Source: Flavobacteriaceae bacterium CG2_30_31_66 (GTDB lineage: Bacteria; Bacteroidota; Bacteroidia; Flavobacteriales; Flavobacteriaceae). From it: a stretch of DNA of 64,000 bases. The DNA is taken from positions 1 to 64,000 of the forward strand of contig MNYM01000045.1 of the NCBI GenBank assembly GCA_001873065.1, read 5' to 3'. This document shows, piece after piece, positions 15,577-25,067 of this stretch. Numbering within the stretch: position 1 is the first letter of the stretch; each line of letters opens with the position of its first letter. A program made the translations under genes and the position numbers. The notes beneath the pieces are model-generated. The model saw nothing but the letters and a program-made list of their open reading frames with translations. It was not told the DNA's origin and did not search any database.

Positions 15577-18500
15577 ATGAGCGCGAAATTTCCTGAATAT
15601 AAAGCACTTGACTTGCCAAAAGTTGCAGAAGAAATTCTGGAGTATTGGAACACAAATAACATTTTTGAAAAGAGTATTTCTTTAAGAGAAGGCAACACTC
15701 CTTTTGTCTTTTTTGAAGGACCACCTTCGGCCAATGGTTTGCCTGGTGTTCATCACGTTTTGGCAAGAGCCATCAAAGATATTTTTCCAAGATATAAAAC
15801 CATGAAAGGTTTTCAAGTAAAAAGAAAAGCTGGATGGGATACTCATGGTTTGCCAATAGAATTAGGCGTTGAGAAAGAATTAGGAATCACAAAAGAAGAT
15901 ATTGGCAAAATAATTTCCGTAGAAGATTACAATGCTGCTTGTAGAAAAGCGGTAATGCGTTACACAGATATTTGGAACGATTTAACTCAAAAAATGGGGT
16001 ATTGGGTTGATGTGGAGCATCCATATATCACCTATGAACCTAAATATATGGAATCTGTTTGGTGGTTATTAAAACAGATTTACAATAAAAATTTATTGTA
16101 TAAAGGCTACACTATTCAGCCATATTCACCAAAAGCGGGAACTGGTTTAAGTTCACACGAACTCAATCAACCAGGAACGTATCAAGATGTTACTGACACC
16201 ACTGTTGTTGCGCAATTCAAAGCAATCAATGAAACATTGCCTGATTTTTTACAAAACGAAGGCACTATTTATTTTTTAGCTTGGACAACAACTCCTTGGA
16301 CATTGCCTTCAAACACAGCTTTGACTGTAGGTCCAAAAATTGACTATGTTTTAGTGGATACTTTCAATCAATATACTTTTGAACCAACAAAAGTAATTTT
16401 GGCTAAAAACTTGGTTAGCAAACAATTTGCTGGAAAATTTAAAGAAGTTGAACATCAGTCTGAATTGGATGCTTTTAAAGAATCAGACAAATTTATTCCC
16501 TATAAAATCATTGCAACTTGTGTTGGAAAAGATTTGGTTGGCATCAAATATGAGCAATTAATGGATTATGTGTTGCCAAATGACCATCCAGAAAATGCTT
16601 TTAGAGTGATTTCAGGTGATTTTGTAACTACTGAAGATGGAACAGGAATTGTGCACACTGCTCCTACTTTTGGTGCTGATGATGCTTTTGTTGCCAAACA
16701 AGCCATTCCTGAAATTCCTCCAATGTTGGTAAAAGACGACAATGGAAATTTAGTTCCCTTGGTTGATTTGCAAGGAAAATTCAGACCAGAAGTGACTGAT
16801 TTAGCTGGAAAATACGTTAAAAATGACTATTATAATGATGGTGAAGCTCCTGAAAAATCAGTGGATGTTGAAATTGCCATCAAACTAAAATTTGAAAACA
16901 AAGCGTTTAAAGTAGAAAAATACAAACATAGTTATCCAAATTGTTGGCGAACAGACAAACCAATTTTATATTATCCATTAGATTCTTGGTTCATTAAAGC
17001 AACTCAAGTAAAAGAGAAAATGCACGAATTTAACAAGACAATCAACTGGAAACCAGAATCTACAGGAACAGGTCGTTTTGGAAATTGGTTGGCAAATGCC
17101 AATGATTGGAATTTATCACGTTCACGTTATTGGGGAATTCCTTTGCCAATTTGGCGAACAGAAGATGGCAAAGAAGAAATTTGTATTGGTTCTGTTGAAG
17201 AACTAAAAAATGAAATGGCGAAAGCTGTTAAAGCAAGTTTTTTAGCAAAAGACATTTTTGAAGATTTTGAAATTGGAAACAATTCCGAAGAAAATTATGC
17301 AAAAATAGATTTGCACAAAAATATTGTTGACGAAATTATCCTGGTTTCTGCATCAGGAAAACCCATGAAACGCGAAAGTGATTTGATTGATGTTTGGTTT
17401 GATTCGGGTGCAATGCCTTATGCTCAGTGGCATTATCCGTTTGAAAACAAAGATTTGATTGACAAAAACGAAGCTTTCCCAGCCGATTTTATTGCTGAGG
17501 GAGTTGACCAAACTCGTGGTTGGTTTTATACATTGCACGCCATTGCAACCATGGTTTTTGACACAGTAGCGTATAAAAACGTAGTTTCAAATGGCTTGGT
17601 TTTAGATAAAAACGGCCAAAAAATGTCCAAACGTTTAGGAAATGCTGTTGACCCTTTTACCACTTTATCAACTTTTGGAGCTGATGCAACTCGTTGGTAC
17701 ATGATTTCAAATGCCAATCCTTGGGACAATTTAAAATTTGATTTAGAAGGCATTGAAGAAGTAAAACGCAAGTTTTTTGGCACACTTTACAACACCTATT
17801 CATTCTTTTCATTATACACAAATATTGATGGATTTGCTTATTTAGAAAATGAAATTCCGTTGGAAAATCGTCCAGAATTAGACAGATGGATTTTGTCTGA
17901 ATTGCATACATTGATTCAAAATGTTGATCAATTTTATACAGAATATGAGCCAACAAGAGCAGCAAGAGCCATTTCTGATTTTACGCAAGAATATTTGAGT
18001 AATTGGTATGTGCGTTTAAGCAGAAGACGTTTTTGGAAGGGAGATTATGAAACAGATAAAATTTCTGCCTATCAAACGCTATACACTTGCTTGATGACAA
18101 TTGCAAAATTAGGTGCGCCAATCGCTCCTTTTTTCATGGATAAATTGTATCAAGATTTGAATTCTGTGACTCAAAAAGAAAATACTGAAAGTATTCATTT
18201 AGCTGATTTTCCAGTTTTTGACGAACGATTTGTTGATAAAAATTTAGAAAAAAAAATGCAGATGGCTCAAAAAATAGCTTCTTTAGTACTTTCTTTGCGT
18301 GCCAAAGAGAAAATAAAAGTGCGTCAACCTTTGCAAAAAATCATGATTCCTGTTGATAATTTACAACAAAAGGAAGCCATTTTAGCAGTCGCAAACTTGA
18401 TTAAACACGAAGTTAATATCAAAGAAATAGCATTATTAGAAGACGCTTCAGACTTGTTAATCAAACAAATAAAACCAAATTTTAAAACCTTAGGTCCAAA

Positions 18501-18981
18501 GTTTGGAAAAGATATGGGCTTGATTGCCAATAAAGTACAAAATTTCTCAAAAGAAGATATTAACAAAATTGAAAAAGAAGGCACTATTTCAATGGAGATT
18601 AATGGAAAAAACATAAATTTAGGACTTGAAGATGTTGAAATTTCATCCAAAGATATTGCTGGTTGGTTAGTGGCAAATGAAGGCTCGTTAACAGTTGCTT
18701 TAGATGTTACGCTCACAGATGATTTACGAAAAGAAGGAATTGCCAGAGAATTGGTTAACAGAATCCAAAATGCTCGTAAAGATTCAGGATTTGAGGTTAC
18801 AGATAAAATAAAATTAACGGTTTTGAATTTTGAAAACTTACAAGAAGCAATTTCGGATAATAAAACCTATATCATGAGCGAAACATTGACGCAAGAATTG
18901 GTTTTTGTGGACGAATTAAATACTGGGGTTGTTGTCGAATTTGATAACATTGTGAGTAAAATAGTAATTGAAAAAATGTAA
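15577..18981 (+). CDS. ileS: Isoleucyl-tRNA synthetase
   Basis: A 1134-residue class I synthetase that charges tRNA-Ile. The nucleotide-binding signature appears as GPPSANGLPGVHH at residues 48-60, the form usual in Bacteroidota. The editing domain follows (TTPWTLPSNTALTVG near 247), then WFDSGAMPYAQWHYPF and the KMSKRLGNA loop near residue 682. Anticodon-binding and C-terminal domains follow, giving the long form of the enzyme. The next gene (DksA-like) starts 6 bases after its stop, so the two are co-transcribed. Confidence 0.98.
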   Translation: MSAKFPEYKALDLPKVAEEILEYWNTNNIFEKSISLREGNTPFVFFEGPPSANGLPGVHHVLARAIKDIFPRYKTMKGFQVKRKAGWDTHGLPIELGVEKELGITKEDIGKIISVEDYNAACRKAVMRYTDIWNDLTQKMGYWVDVEHPYITYEPKYMESVWWLLKQIYNKNLLYKGYTIQPYSPKAGTGLSSHELNQPGTYQDVTDTTVVAQFKAINETLPDFLQNEGTIYFLAWTTTPWTLPSNTALTVGPKIDYVLVDTFNQYTFEPTKVILAKNLVSKQFAGKFKEVEHQSELDAFKESDKFIPYKIIATCVGKDLVGIKYEQLMDYVLPNDHPENAFRVISGDFVTTEDGTGIVHTAPTFGADDAFVAKQAIPEIPPMLVKDDNGNLVPLVDLQGKFRPEVTDLAGKYVKNDYYNDGEAPEKSVDVEIAIKLKFENKAFKVEKYKHSYPNCWRTDKPILYYPLDSWFIKATQVKEKMHEFNKTINWKPESTGTGRFGNWLANANDWNLSRSRYWGIPLPIWRTEDGKEEICIGSVEELKNEMAKAVKASFLAKDIFEDFEIGNNSEENYAKIDLHKNIVDEIILVSASGKPMKRESDLIDVWFDSGAMPYAQWHYPFENKDLIDKNEAFPADFIAEGVDQTRGWFYTLHAIATMVFDTVAYKNVVSNGLVLDKNGQKMSKRLGNAVDPFTTLSTFGADATRWYMISNANPWDNLKFDLEGIEEVKRKFFGTLYNTYSFFSLYTNIDGFAYLENEIPLENRPELDRWILSELHTLIQNVDQFYTEYEPTRAARAISDFTQEYLSNWYVRLSRRRFWKGDYETDKISAYQTLYTCLMTIAKLGAPIAPFFMDKLYQDLNSVTQKENTESIHLADFPVFDERFVDKNLEKKMQMAQKIASLVLSLRAKEKIKVRQPLQKIMIPVDNLQQKEAILAVANLIKHEVNIKEIALLEDASDLLIKQIKPNFKTLGPKFGKDMGLIANKVQNFSKEDINKIEKEGTISMEINGKNINLGLEDVEISSKDIAGWLVANEGSLTVALDVTLTDDLRKEGIARELVNRIQNARKDSGFEVTDKIKLTVLNFENLQEAISDNKTYIMSETLTQELVFVDELNTGVVVEFDNIVSKIVIEKM

Positions 18982-18987
18982 GAAAAA

Positions 18988-19365
18988 ATGTCAGACGTAA
19001 AAATAAAGTATTCAGAAGAGGACTTAAAAGAGTTCAGACAAATCATCGATAAAAAGATGAAAAGAGCACAAGAAGATTTGGATTTATTAAAAAGCGCTTA
19101 TAAAAACGACGCTGATAATGGAACTGATGATACTTCTCCATCATTCAAATCTTTTGATGAGGGTTCAGATGTGATGAACAAAGAAGCAAATGTGCAGTTG
19201 GCAATTAGACAAGAAAAATTTATCAGAGATTTGAAAAATGCTTTGCAACGAATTGAAAATGGCACTTATGGCGTTTGCAGAATTACAGGTAAATTAATTC
19301 AAAAAGAGCGTTTAAAATTAGTGCCTCATGCAACTTTGAGCATTGAAGCTAAAAGACGTCAATAA
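18988..19365 (+). CDS. TraR/DksA-family protein with degenerate zinc finger
   Basis: A 125-residue DksA-like protein: an N-terminal coiled coil (EDLKEFRQIIDKKMKRAQED) and a C-terminal globular domain (LQRIENGTYGVCRITGKLI, PHATLSIEAK). Family members bind the RNA polymerase secondary channel. Only one of the four zinc-finger Cys residues is left (GVCRITG), as in the flavobacterial version of the family, so it would fold without zinc. It is downstream of ileS in a tight operon. Confidence 0.88.
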   Translation: MSDVKIKYSEEDLKEFRQIIDKKMKRAQEDLDLLKSAYKNDADNGTDDTSPSFKSFDEGSDVMNKEANVQLAIRQEKFIRDLKNALQRIENGTYGVCRITGKLIQKERLKLVPHATLSIEAKRRQ

Positions 19366-19453
19366 AAAATATTTAATATTATTTTCATTCGCCAATCAAA
19401 CACAATATTGTTTTTTAACGGCGAATTTTTTTTCATAATTTCGATTACTATAG

Positions 19454-19461
19454 TATATTTG
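19454..19461 (+). promoter_or_regulatory. -7 element close to start codon (possible leaderless transcript)
   Basis: TATATTTG matches the TAnnTTTG -7 element and ends only 5 bases before the ATG at 19467, so transcription would begin about at the start codon. Confidence 0.45.
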
Positions 19462-19466
19462 TTCTT

Positions 19467-22400
19467 ATGAAAAAGATCGCTATCATTTTAATTTGCATTG
19501 TTTTAAGCGTTATATTATATAAAATAACTTCTACAAAAAACAACTTTAAAGAACTTCAAGACAAGCATTCAGCATACCTTGAAAATCATGCTTTACATAA
19601 CATTTTACATCTCTCAAAAGAAGAGAGAATAGCAAATGAAATTCCGCCAAACAAATACTTTGAGGAAAAAAATTTGTTAGAAATCAATCCTTATACTGGA
19701 AGAACACATCCTGAAAACATTTACAAAATAAAGCAAGAATTAAATGAGTTAAGAAAATTACAACAAAGAACTCCTGGAGATGGAATAGACAATTCTTGGA
19801 TAGAAAGAGGCCCAAACAATGTTGGTGGCCGAACAAGAGTTGTGCTTTTTGACCCAAATGACACCGAACACAAACGTGTTTTTGCTGGAGGTGTTAGTGG
19901 AGGATTATGGGTAAATAATGATATTACTGACGAAGATTCTTCTTGGATAAGAGTTGGGATTGATGAAAATCTCTCTGTTACTTGCATGGCAGTTGACCCT
20001 AACAATTCGCAAATAATGTATTTAGGAACTGGAGAAGTGCATACACCTGACCAAGCTCTAGGAAATGGCATTTGGAAATCAACAGACGGAGGAAATACTT
20101 GGACAAATGTATATAAAGTAAGAGGCGTTACAACTGCTGGTTTTGTTCCTGGAACCTATTATTTAACAGATATTATTGTTAGAGATGCTGATGGAAATTC
20201 AGCAACTAGCAATGATTCTGAGGTCTTTGCAGGAATTGGTGCTGCAGGCTATAGTCGAAATCCAATTGATACTTATTTAGGATATCAAGAATATGGTATT
20301 TATAAATCTACAGATAATGGTAGTACTTGGAACAAAATTACTTTATACGTTGACGGATCCACTATTGCTCCTAATGATTTTGAAATTGGAATAGATAATA
20401 CATTATGGCTAGCCACAAGAAGAAATATTTTTGGGCTTGGTGGAGGTCGAATTTATAATAGCTCTAATGGAAATACATTTGCCTTAAAACACAGTATTCC
20501 AAAAGCAAGAAGAACAGAAATTGCAGTATCTAAACAAAACGCAAATACGGTTTATGTTTTAGCTAGAGTTACTACTTTAAATGAAACTCAAACAGCCTTT
20601 ATTGATCCTTTTGTTTCAATTTTAAAAACGGTTGATGCTTTTGCATCTTCACCTTTAAGTTTGCCACTTCCTGATGATGCAGATCTAAATATTCCTGCAA
20701 ATGATTTTACTAGAGGACAAGGTTATTATAATTTAACAGTTGAAGTTGACCCAACAAATGACGAAATTGCATATATTGGCGGAATCGATTTTTTTAGAAC
20801 TACAGATAGTGGTGCTTCTTGGAATCAAATTTCAAAATGGTCAAATAACAACAATTTGAATGTTTTGAGTGTTCCTTTGGTTCATGCAGATCAACACACA
20901 TTGGTTTTTCATCCAACAGATGCTAACAAAGCTATTATTGGAAATGATGGTGGTGTTTATTATGCAAACTCTCTATCAACAGCGTCCTCAAATCCCGCTT
21001 CAATTAGCGAGAGAAATAAGGATTATAATATCACTCAATTTTATCACTGTGCAATTGGAGCAAGTATTGATACTGAATATTTTTTAGGAGGAACTCAAGA
21101 TAATGGAACACAGTTTTTTGACAATCCTGCTAACGGAATAAACAGCTCTGATGAAATTTTTGGTGGTGATGGCACCTTTAGTTTTATTGATAAAGAGGGT
21201 ACTTATATGATTGCAACTTACTTGTATAATAGAATTGTTCGTTTCAATTTGCCTTATACAATTGGAAATCAGTTTATTATTTCTTCAGATAGTAACTCTG
21301 GTGATTTTGTAAACGCAATGGATTTAGATGAAAATTTAGATATTTTATACACAAATGGAACAACTCACTTGGCTCGCTTTTCAAATATTACTACAAACTC
21401 ACCAACAAGGACAAATATTTCTAATACACTTTTAAATAATATCAGTGCTATCAAAGTTTCTCCTTTTACAACAAATTCTTCAACAGTTTTTGTAGGAACA
21501 AAAAACGGGATTTTAACCAAAGTTGAAAACGCAAATACAACAACTCAAACAATTACAAATATCTCTTGGGACTCTTTTTTAGGAAGTATTTCATCCATAG
21601 AATTTGGCAATAATGAAAATGAAATTTTGGTAACTTTTCACAATTTCGGCGTTACAAGTATTTGGTTTTCTGAAAATGGAGGTGTCAATTGGACAAATAA
21701 AGAGGGAAATTTACCAGATTTTCCAGTAAAATGTATTTTAATGAATCCGTTAAATAACGATGAAGTTATTATTGGAACTGAATTGGGCGTTTGGAAAACC
21801 AGTAACTTTAAAGATATTGCTCCAAACTGGAATCAAACTTACAACGGAATGTCTAATGTTGCAGTAACCTCATTAAGTCTTCGAACTGCAGATTATACCA
21901 TTTTAGCCTCAAGTTATGGCAGAGGTCTTTATACAGGAAAATTTACTGCAAATCCATTAACTACGTGGACAGGAACTATTGATGATGATTGGCGAAAATC
22001 TGGAAATTGGTCAAATGGTGTGCCTTCAAATACTATTGATGTAAAAATTCCAATTACGATAAATCAACCCATCATAAATTCATCAGTAATTGTTGCAAAT
22101 TTATCCATTGAAACCAATGCAACTTTAACTTTAAACGCTTTAGGATCTTTAACTGTTAAAGAGAATGTTATCAATAATGGAAATTTAATCATAAACTCAA
22201 GCATTTCAAATTCAGGAAGTTTAATTGTAGAAGGAACTGCTTCAGGAAATATTACTTATAATAGGTTTGTAACCACAAACTGGCATTTAACAAGTTCGCC
22301 TGTAATCAATCAGATATATGATAATAATTGGGTTTCTGCAAATTTAATCGCATCAGGAAATAGCAATCCAAATCAAAAAGGAATTGCAACTTATAACAAT

Positions 22401-23513
22401 AATTCAGGAAGTTGGCAATATATGTTGGCAGGAAATTCAGGCATTTTTTCGGTTGGACAAGGATATTCTACATTAAAAACAACACAAGGAAACTTGAGTT
22501 TTTCAGGAACAATTTTAACAACAAATATCACTAAATCCATCTCAAAAGGAATCAACAACGCTTTCAATCTTATAGGAAATGTATTTACTTCTTTTATTCC
22601 CCTTAATATTAATGCTGATGGAATCCATAACTTTTTAACAATAAATTCAGATTCATTGGAAGAAATGACAATTTGGCTATGGAATGGAAGTTCATACGAT
22701 GCAATAAATCAAGGTTCAACCTCAGTATTTATTGCGCCAGGACAAGGTTTTTTTGTGAGATCAAAACCAGAAGGAGGAAATGTGTTGTTTTCAAAATCAA
22801 TGCAAAGCCATCAAACAGTTCTTTTTTTAAAACAGCAAGCAAGACCAGAAATTCGTTTGTTTCTGAATGATGGACAAAATGAAAAATACACAGATATTTT
22901 TTATATAAATAACACCACAACAGGTTTTGACAATGGTTACGATAGTTCTTTATATACGGGTGTTTCCAGTAATCTCGAAATATATACAAAATTAGTGAAT
23001 CAAGAAAAAGATGTGAATTTATCGATTCAATCTATCCCAAAAGACTTTTCAATTGTGATTCCTATTGGCATTGTTGCACCCGCAAACAAAACGATTTCTA
23101 TTCATATTGATGCAAAAAATATTGATGATGATAAAAAAGTATATTTAGAAGACATAGAACTTAAAATTTTTAAATTAATGACCAATAACCAAACAACGTA
23201 TAGCTTTAAAAGCAATAAAAGTATCAATGGTTCTGGACGATTTTATCTGCACACTTCTTCTGAAACACTGAATATAAAAGAAAATAATTTAGCGAAAATC
23301 ATACTTTACTATAAAACTGATAAAATTTATTTTTCAGGGTTACCTTTAGGAAAAAATAATATCAAAGTTTATGATATTTTAGGCAAATTATTGATTGATG
23401 AAAAGATACCTTTACAGGGTTATATTTCGGTTGAAAAATTACCAAAAGCTGCACATATTATTCACATAATAACAGAAAATGGCACACTTCAAAAGAAAAT
23501 GATTTTTTATTAG
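19467..23513 (+). CDS. Large secreted BNR/sortilin-repeat protein with T9SS-like C-terminal domain
   Basis: A 1348-residue exported protein with an N-terminal hydrophobic signal (IAIILICIVLSVILY). Residues about 105-830 hold repeated BNR/Asp-box motifs of the sortilin (VPS10) type: GIWKSTDGGNTW, GIYKSTDNGSTW, FRTTDSGASW, WFSENGGVNW. These form beta-propellers. A Trp-rich domain follows (TWTGTIDDDWRKSGNW, residues about 830-1000). The last 70 residues (LPLGKNNIKVYDILGKLLID, then KKMIFY) look like a T9SS type A sorting domain. It is probably surface-anchored or secreted through T9SS; substrate unknown, and no glycosidase residue is claimed. Confidence 0.85.
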   Translation: MKKIAIILICIVLSVILYKITSTKNNFKELQDKHSAYLENHALHNILHLSKEERIANEIPPNKYFEEKNLLEINPYTGRTHPENIYKIKQELNELRKLQQRTPGDGIDNSWIERGPNNVGGRTRVVLFDPNDTEHKRVFAGGVSGGLWVNNDITDEDSSWIRVGIDENLSVTCMAVDPNNSQIMYLGTGEVHTPDQALGNGIWKSTDGGNTWTNVYKVRGVTTAGFVPGTYYLTDIIVRDADGNSATSNDSEVFAGIGAAGYSRNPIDTYLGYQEYGIYKSTDNGSTWNKITLYVDGSTIAPNDFEIGIDNTLWLATRRNIFGLGGGRIYNSSNGNTFALKHSIPKARRTEIAVSKQNANTVYVLARVTTLNETQTAFIDPFVSILKTVDAFASSPLSLPLPDDADLNIPANDFTRGQGYYNLTVEVDPTNDEIAYIGGIDFFRTTDSGASWNQISKWSNNNNLNVLSVPLVHADQHTLVFHPTDANKAIIGNDGGVYYANSLSTASSNPASISERNKDYNITQFYHCAIGASIDTEYFLGGTQDNGTQFFDNPANGINSSDEIFGGDGTFSFIDKEGTYMIATYLYNRIVRFNLPYTIGNQFIISSDSNSGDFVNAMDLDENLDILYTNGTTHLARFSNITTNSPTRTNISNTLLNNISAIKVSPFTTNSSTVFVGTKNGILTKVENANTTTQTITNISWDSFLGSISSIEFGNNENEILVTFHNFGVTSIWFSENGGVNWTNKEGNLPDFPVKCILMNPLNNDEVIIGTELGVWKTSNFKDIAPNWNQTYNGMSNVAVTSLSLRTADYTILASSYGRGLYTGKFTANPLTTWTGTIDDDWRKSGNWSNGVPSNTIDVKIPITINQPIINSSVIVANLSIETNATLTLNALGSLTVKENVINNGNLIINSSISNSGSLIVEGTASGNITYNRFVTTNWHLTSSPVINQIYDNNWVSANLIASGNSNPNQKGIATYNNNSGSWQYMLAGNSGIFSVGQGYSTLKTTQGNLSFSGTILTTNITKSISKGINNAFNLIGNVFTSFIPLNINADGIHNFLTINSDSLEEMTIWLWNGSSYDAINQGSTSVFIAPGQGFFVRSKPEGGNVLFSKSMQSHQTVLFLKQQARPEIRLFLNDGQNEKYTDIFYINNTTTGFDNGYDSSLYTGVSSNLEIYTKLVNQEKDVNLSIQSIPKDFSIVIPIGIVAPANKTISIHIDAKNIDDDKKVYLEDIELKIFKLMTNNQTTYSFKSNKSINGSGRFYLHTSSETLNIKENNLAKIILYYKTDKIYFSGLPLGKNNIKVYDILGKLLIDEKIPLQGYISVEKLPKAAHIIHIITENGTLQKKMIFY

Positions 23514-23542
23514 CTGATAAAAATGATAAATTATTAGATTTT

Positions 23543-24187
23543 ATGAAAAGTAGCTTTATATTCTTTTATTTATGCATTTCAGCGGCAACTTTTTGCCAAA
23601 AAAAAGTTGATAAAACAGTGGAAACTTCGTCAAAAGAAATTGAAATCTCTACAATTGGTTTAGACGATTTTGTTTTAGAAAATTCCCTATCAAATTTCAT
23701 AGAAATCATTTTAATGGCCGAAAATTCAAATCAACAACAAATCCTTTTCAGCGAAGAAAAAAATGTATTTTCTATCAAATTTCAATTAGATAGTTTGCAA
23801 ACTGAAGAAGCAGTTTTCAGAAAATTCATCACCAAAAGATTGTTAAGAGCACATGCAATTGTAAAAATTCCGAAAGGAAAAAATGTAACTATTTTTGGAG
23901 AAAACATCAACGTTGCCTCAAAAGAGTTTCTTGGAAACGTGTCTATTTTTATCGAAAAAGGAGATTTAAAATTTGAGAAAATTCAATCAAATACTGATAT
24001 AAATTTTTACGCAGGAACTATTTCTGCAAACGTAAAAAATATGAATATTATGCTTCACTCCAACAATGGAAATATCAAAGTTGATGATGTTTTTTTTCAG
24101 AAAGATTATCAAAAAAAAGTAACAAATAGCGATCAAAAACTTAGTATAAATACCATAAAAGGGATAATTTTCTTGAAAACACAATAA
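23543..24187 (+). CDS. Hypothetical exported protein (possible DUF4097-like beta-helix)
   Basis: A 214-residue protein with a signal peptide (FIFFYLCISAATFCQ). It has repeated short beta-strand segments towards the C-terminus (NVTIFGENINVAS, NVSIFIEKGDLKFE, NIMLHSNNGNIKVDD) similar in rhythm to DUF4097 adhesin-like beta-helix proteins. I do not recognise a specific family. It lies between the BNR protein and lspA on the same strand, with 29- and 44-base gaps. Confidence 0.6.
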   Translation: MKSSFIFFYLCISAATFCQKKVDKTVETSSKEIEISTIGLDDFVLENSLSNFIEIILMAENSNQQQILFSEEKNVFSIKFQLDSLQTEEAVFRKFITKRLLRAHAIVKIPKGKNVTIFGENINVASKEFLGNVSIFIEKGDLKFEKIQSNTDINFYAGTISANVKNMNIMLHSNNGNIKVDDVFFQKDYQKKVTNSDQKLSINTIKGIIFLKTQ

Positions 24188-24231
24188 ACCCAATATTATT
24201 GCTACTTTTGTGAGCATAAATTTAAAAACGT

Positions 24232-24831
24232 ATGTCAAAAAGAAATCTCGCTATAATTACTATTTTAGTAGCCATCATTCTTGACCAAATTATAAAAATT
24301 TATATCAAAACCAATTTTATATTAGGTGAAGAAGTGACTGTTTTTGAGTGGTTTAAAATACATTTTACTGAGAACAATGGCATGGCAATGGGTTATGAAT
24401 TTGGAGGAGAAAAAGGAAAACTTTTTTTAACCACATTTCGTTTAATTACGATTTTAGGTATTATTTATTGGTTGGTAAACACTGTAAAACGAAATGCTCA
24501 CAATATTGTCATTATCGGAATTTCATTGATTTTTTCAGGTGCTCTTGGCAATATCATTGATTCCGTTTTTTACGGCGTCATTTTTGATGATTCTCTCAAC
24601 AAAGTCGCTACATTATTTTCGCAAGAACCCTATGGAAAACTATTCCACGGAAAAGTAGTTGACATGTTTTATTTTCCAATTTGGTCTGGGAATTTACCTA
24701 GTTGGTTGCCGTTTGTAGGCGGGGATTTTTTTACTTTTTTTCAATATATTTTCAATCCAGCAGATGCTTTTATTTCTGTGGGTGTTGCCATTCTTTTTAT
24801 TTTTAGCAAACAAGCTTTTCCAAAGGATTAA
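24232..24831 (+). CDS. lspA: Lipoprotein signal peptidase (signal peptidase II)
   Basis: A 199-residue inner-membrane aspartyl protease that removes prolipoprotein signal peptides. Family blocks are present: LDQIIKIYIKTNF (start), FTENNGMAMGYEFGG, SGALGNIIDSVFYG (first catalytic Asp) and FNPADAFISVGVAIL (second catalytic Asp). Four helices are visible. The loop between the two Asp blocks is longer than in E. coli, as usual in Bacteroidota. A TACTTTTG -7-like element lies at 24203-24210. Confidence 0.97.
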   Translation: MSKRNLAIITILVAIILDQIIKIYIKTNFILGEEVTVFEWFKIHFTENNGMAMGYEFGGEKGKLFLTTFRLITILGIIYWLVNTVKRNAHNIVIIGISLIFSGALGNIIDSVFYGVIFDDSLNKVATLFSQEPYGKLFHGKVVDMFYFPIWSGNLPSWLPFVGGDFFTFFQYIFNPADAFISVGVAILFIFSKQAFPKD

Positions 24832-25067
24832 ATTTTTCAATAAAAAATTATTGAGCTGTTTTTAAATTTATTTTTTTGTAGATTTATGGAACTGGTATCA
24901 AACTTCAAACGGTCTTTTTAAAACACTGAAAATCAGTTAAAACTCCAAAAAGACAATCAGCTAATTATCCTTAGAAAACAATTATAAGAAAGCATTGTTT
25001 CTAAAACCCTGCAGGTTAGGAAAATTCATAAAAAATCATCAAATTTACCATTGAAATCTTATCAAAA

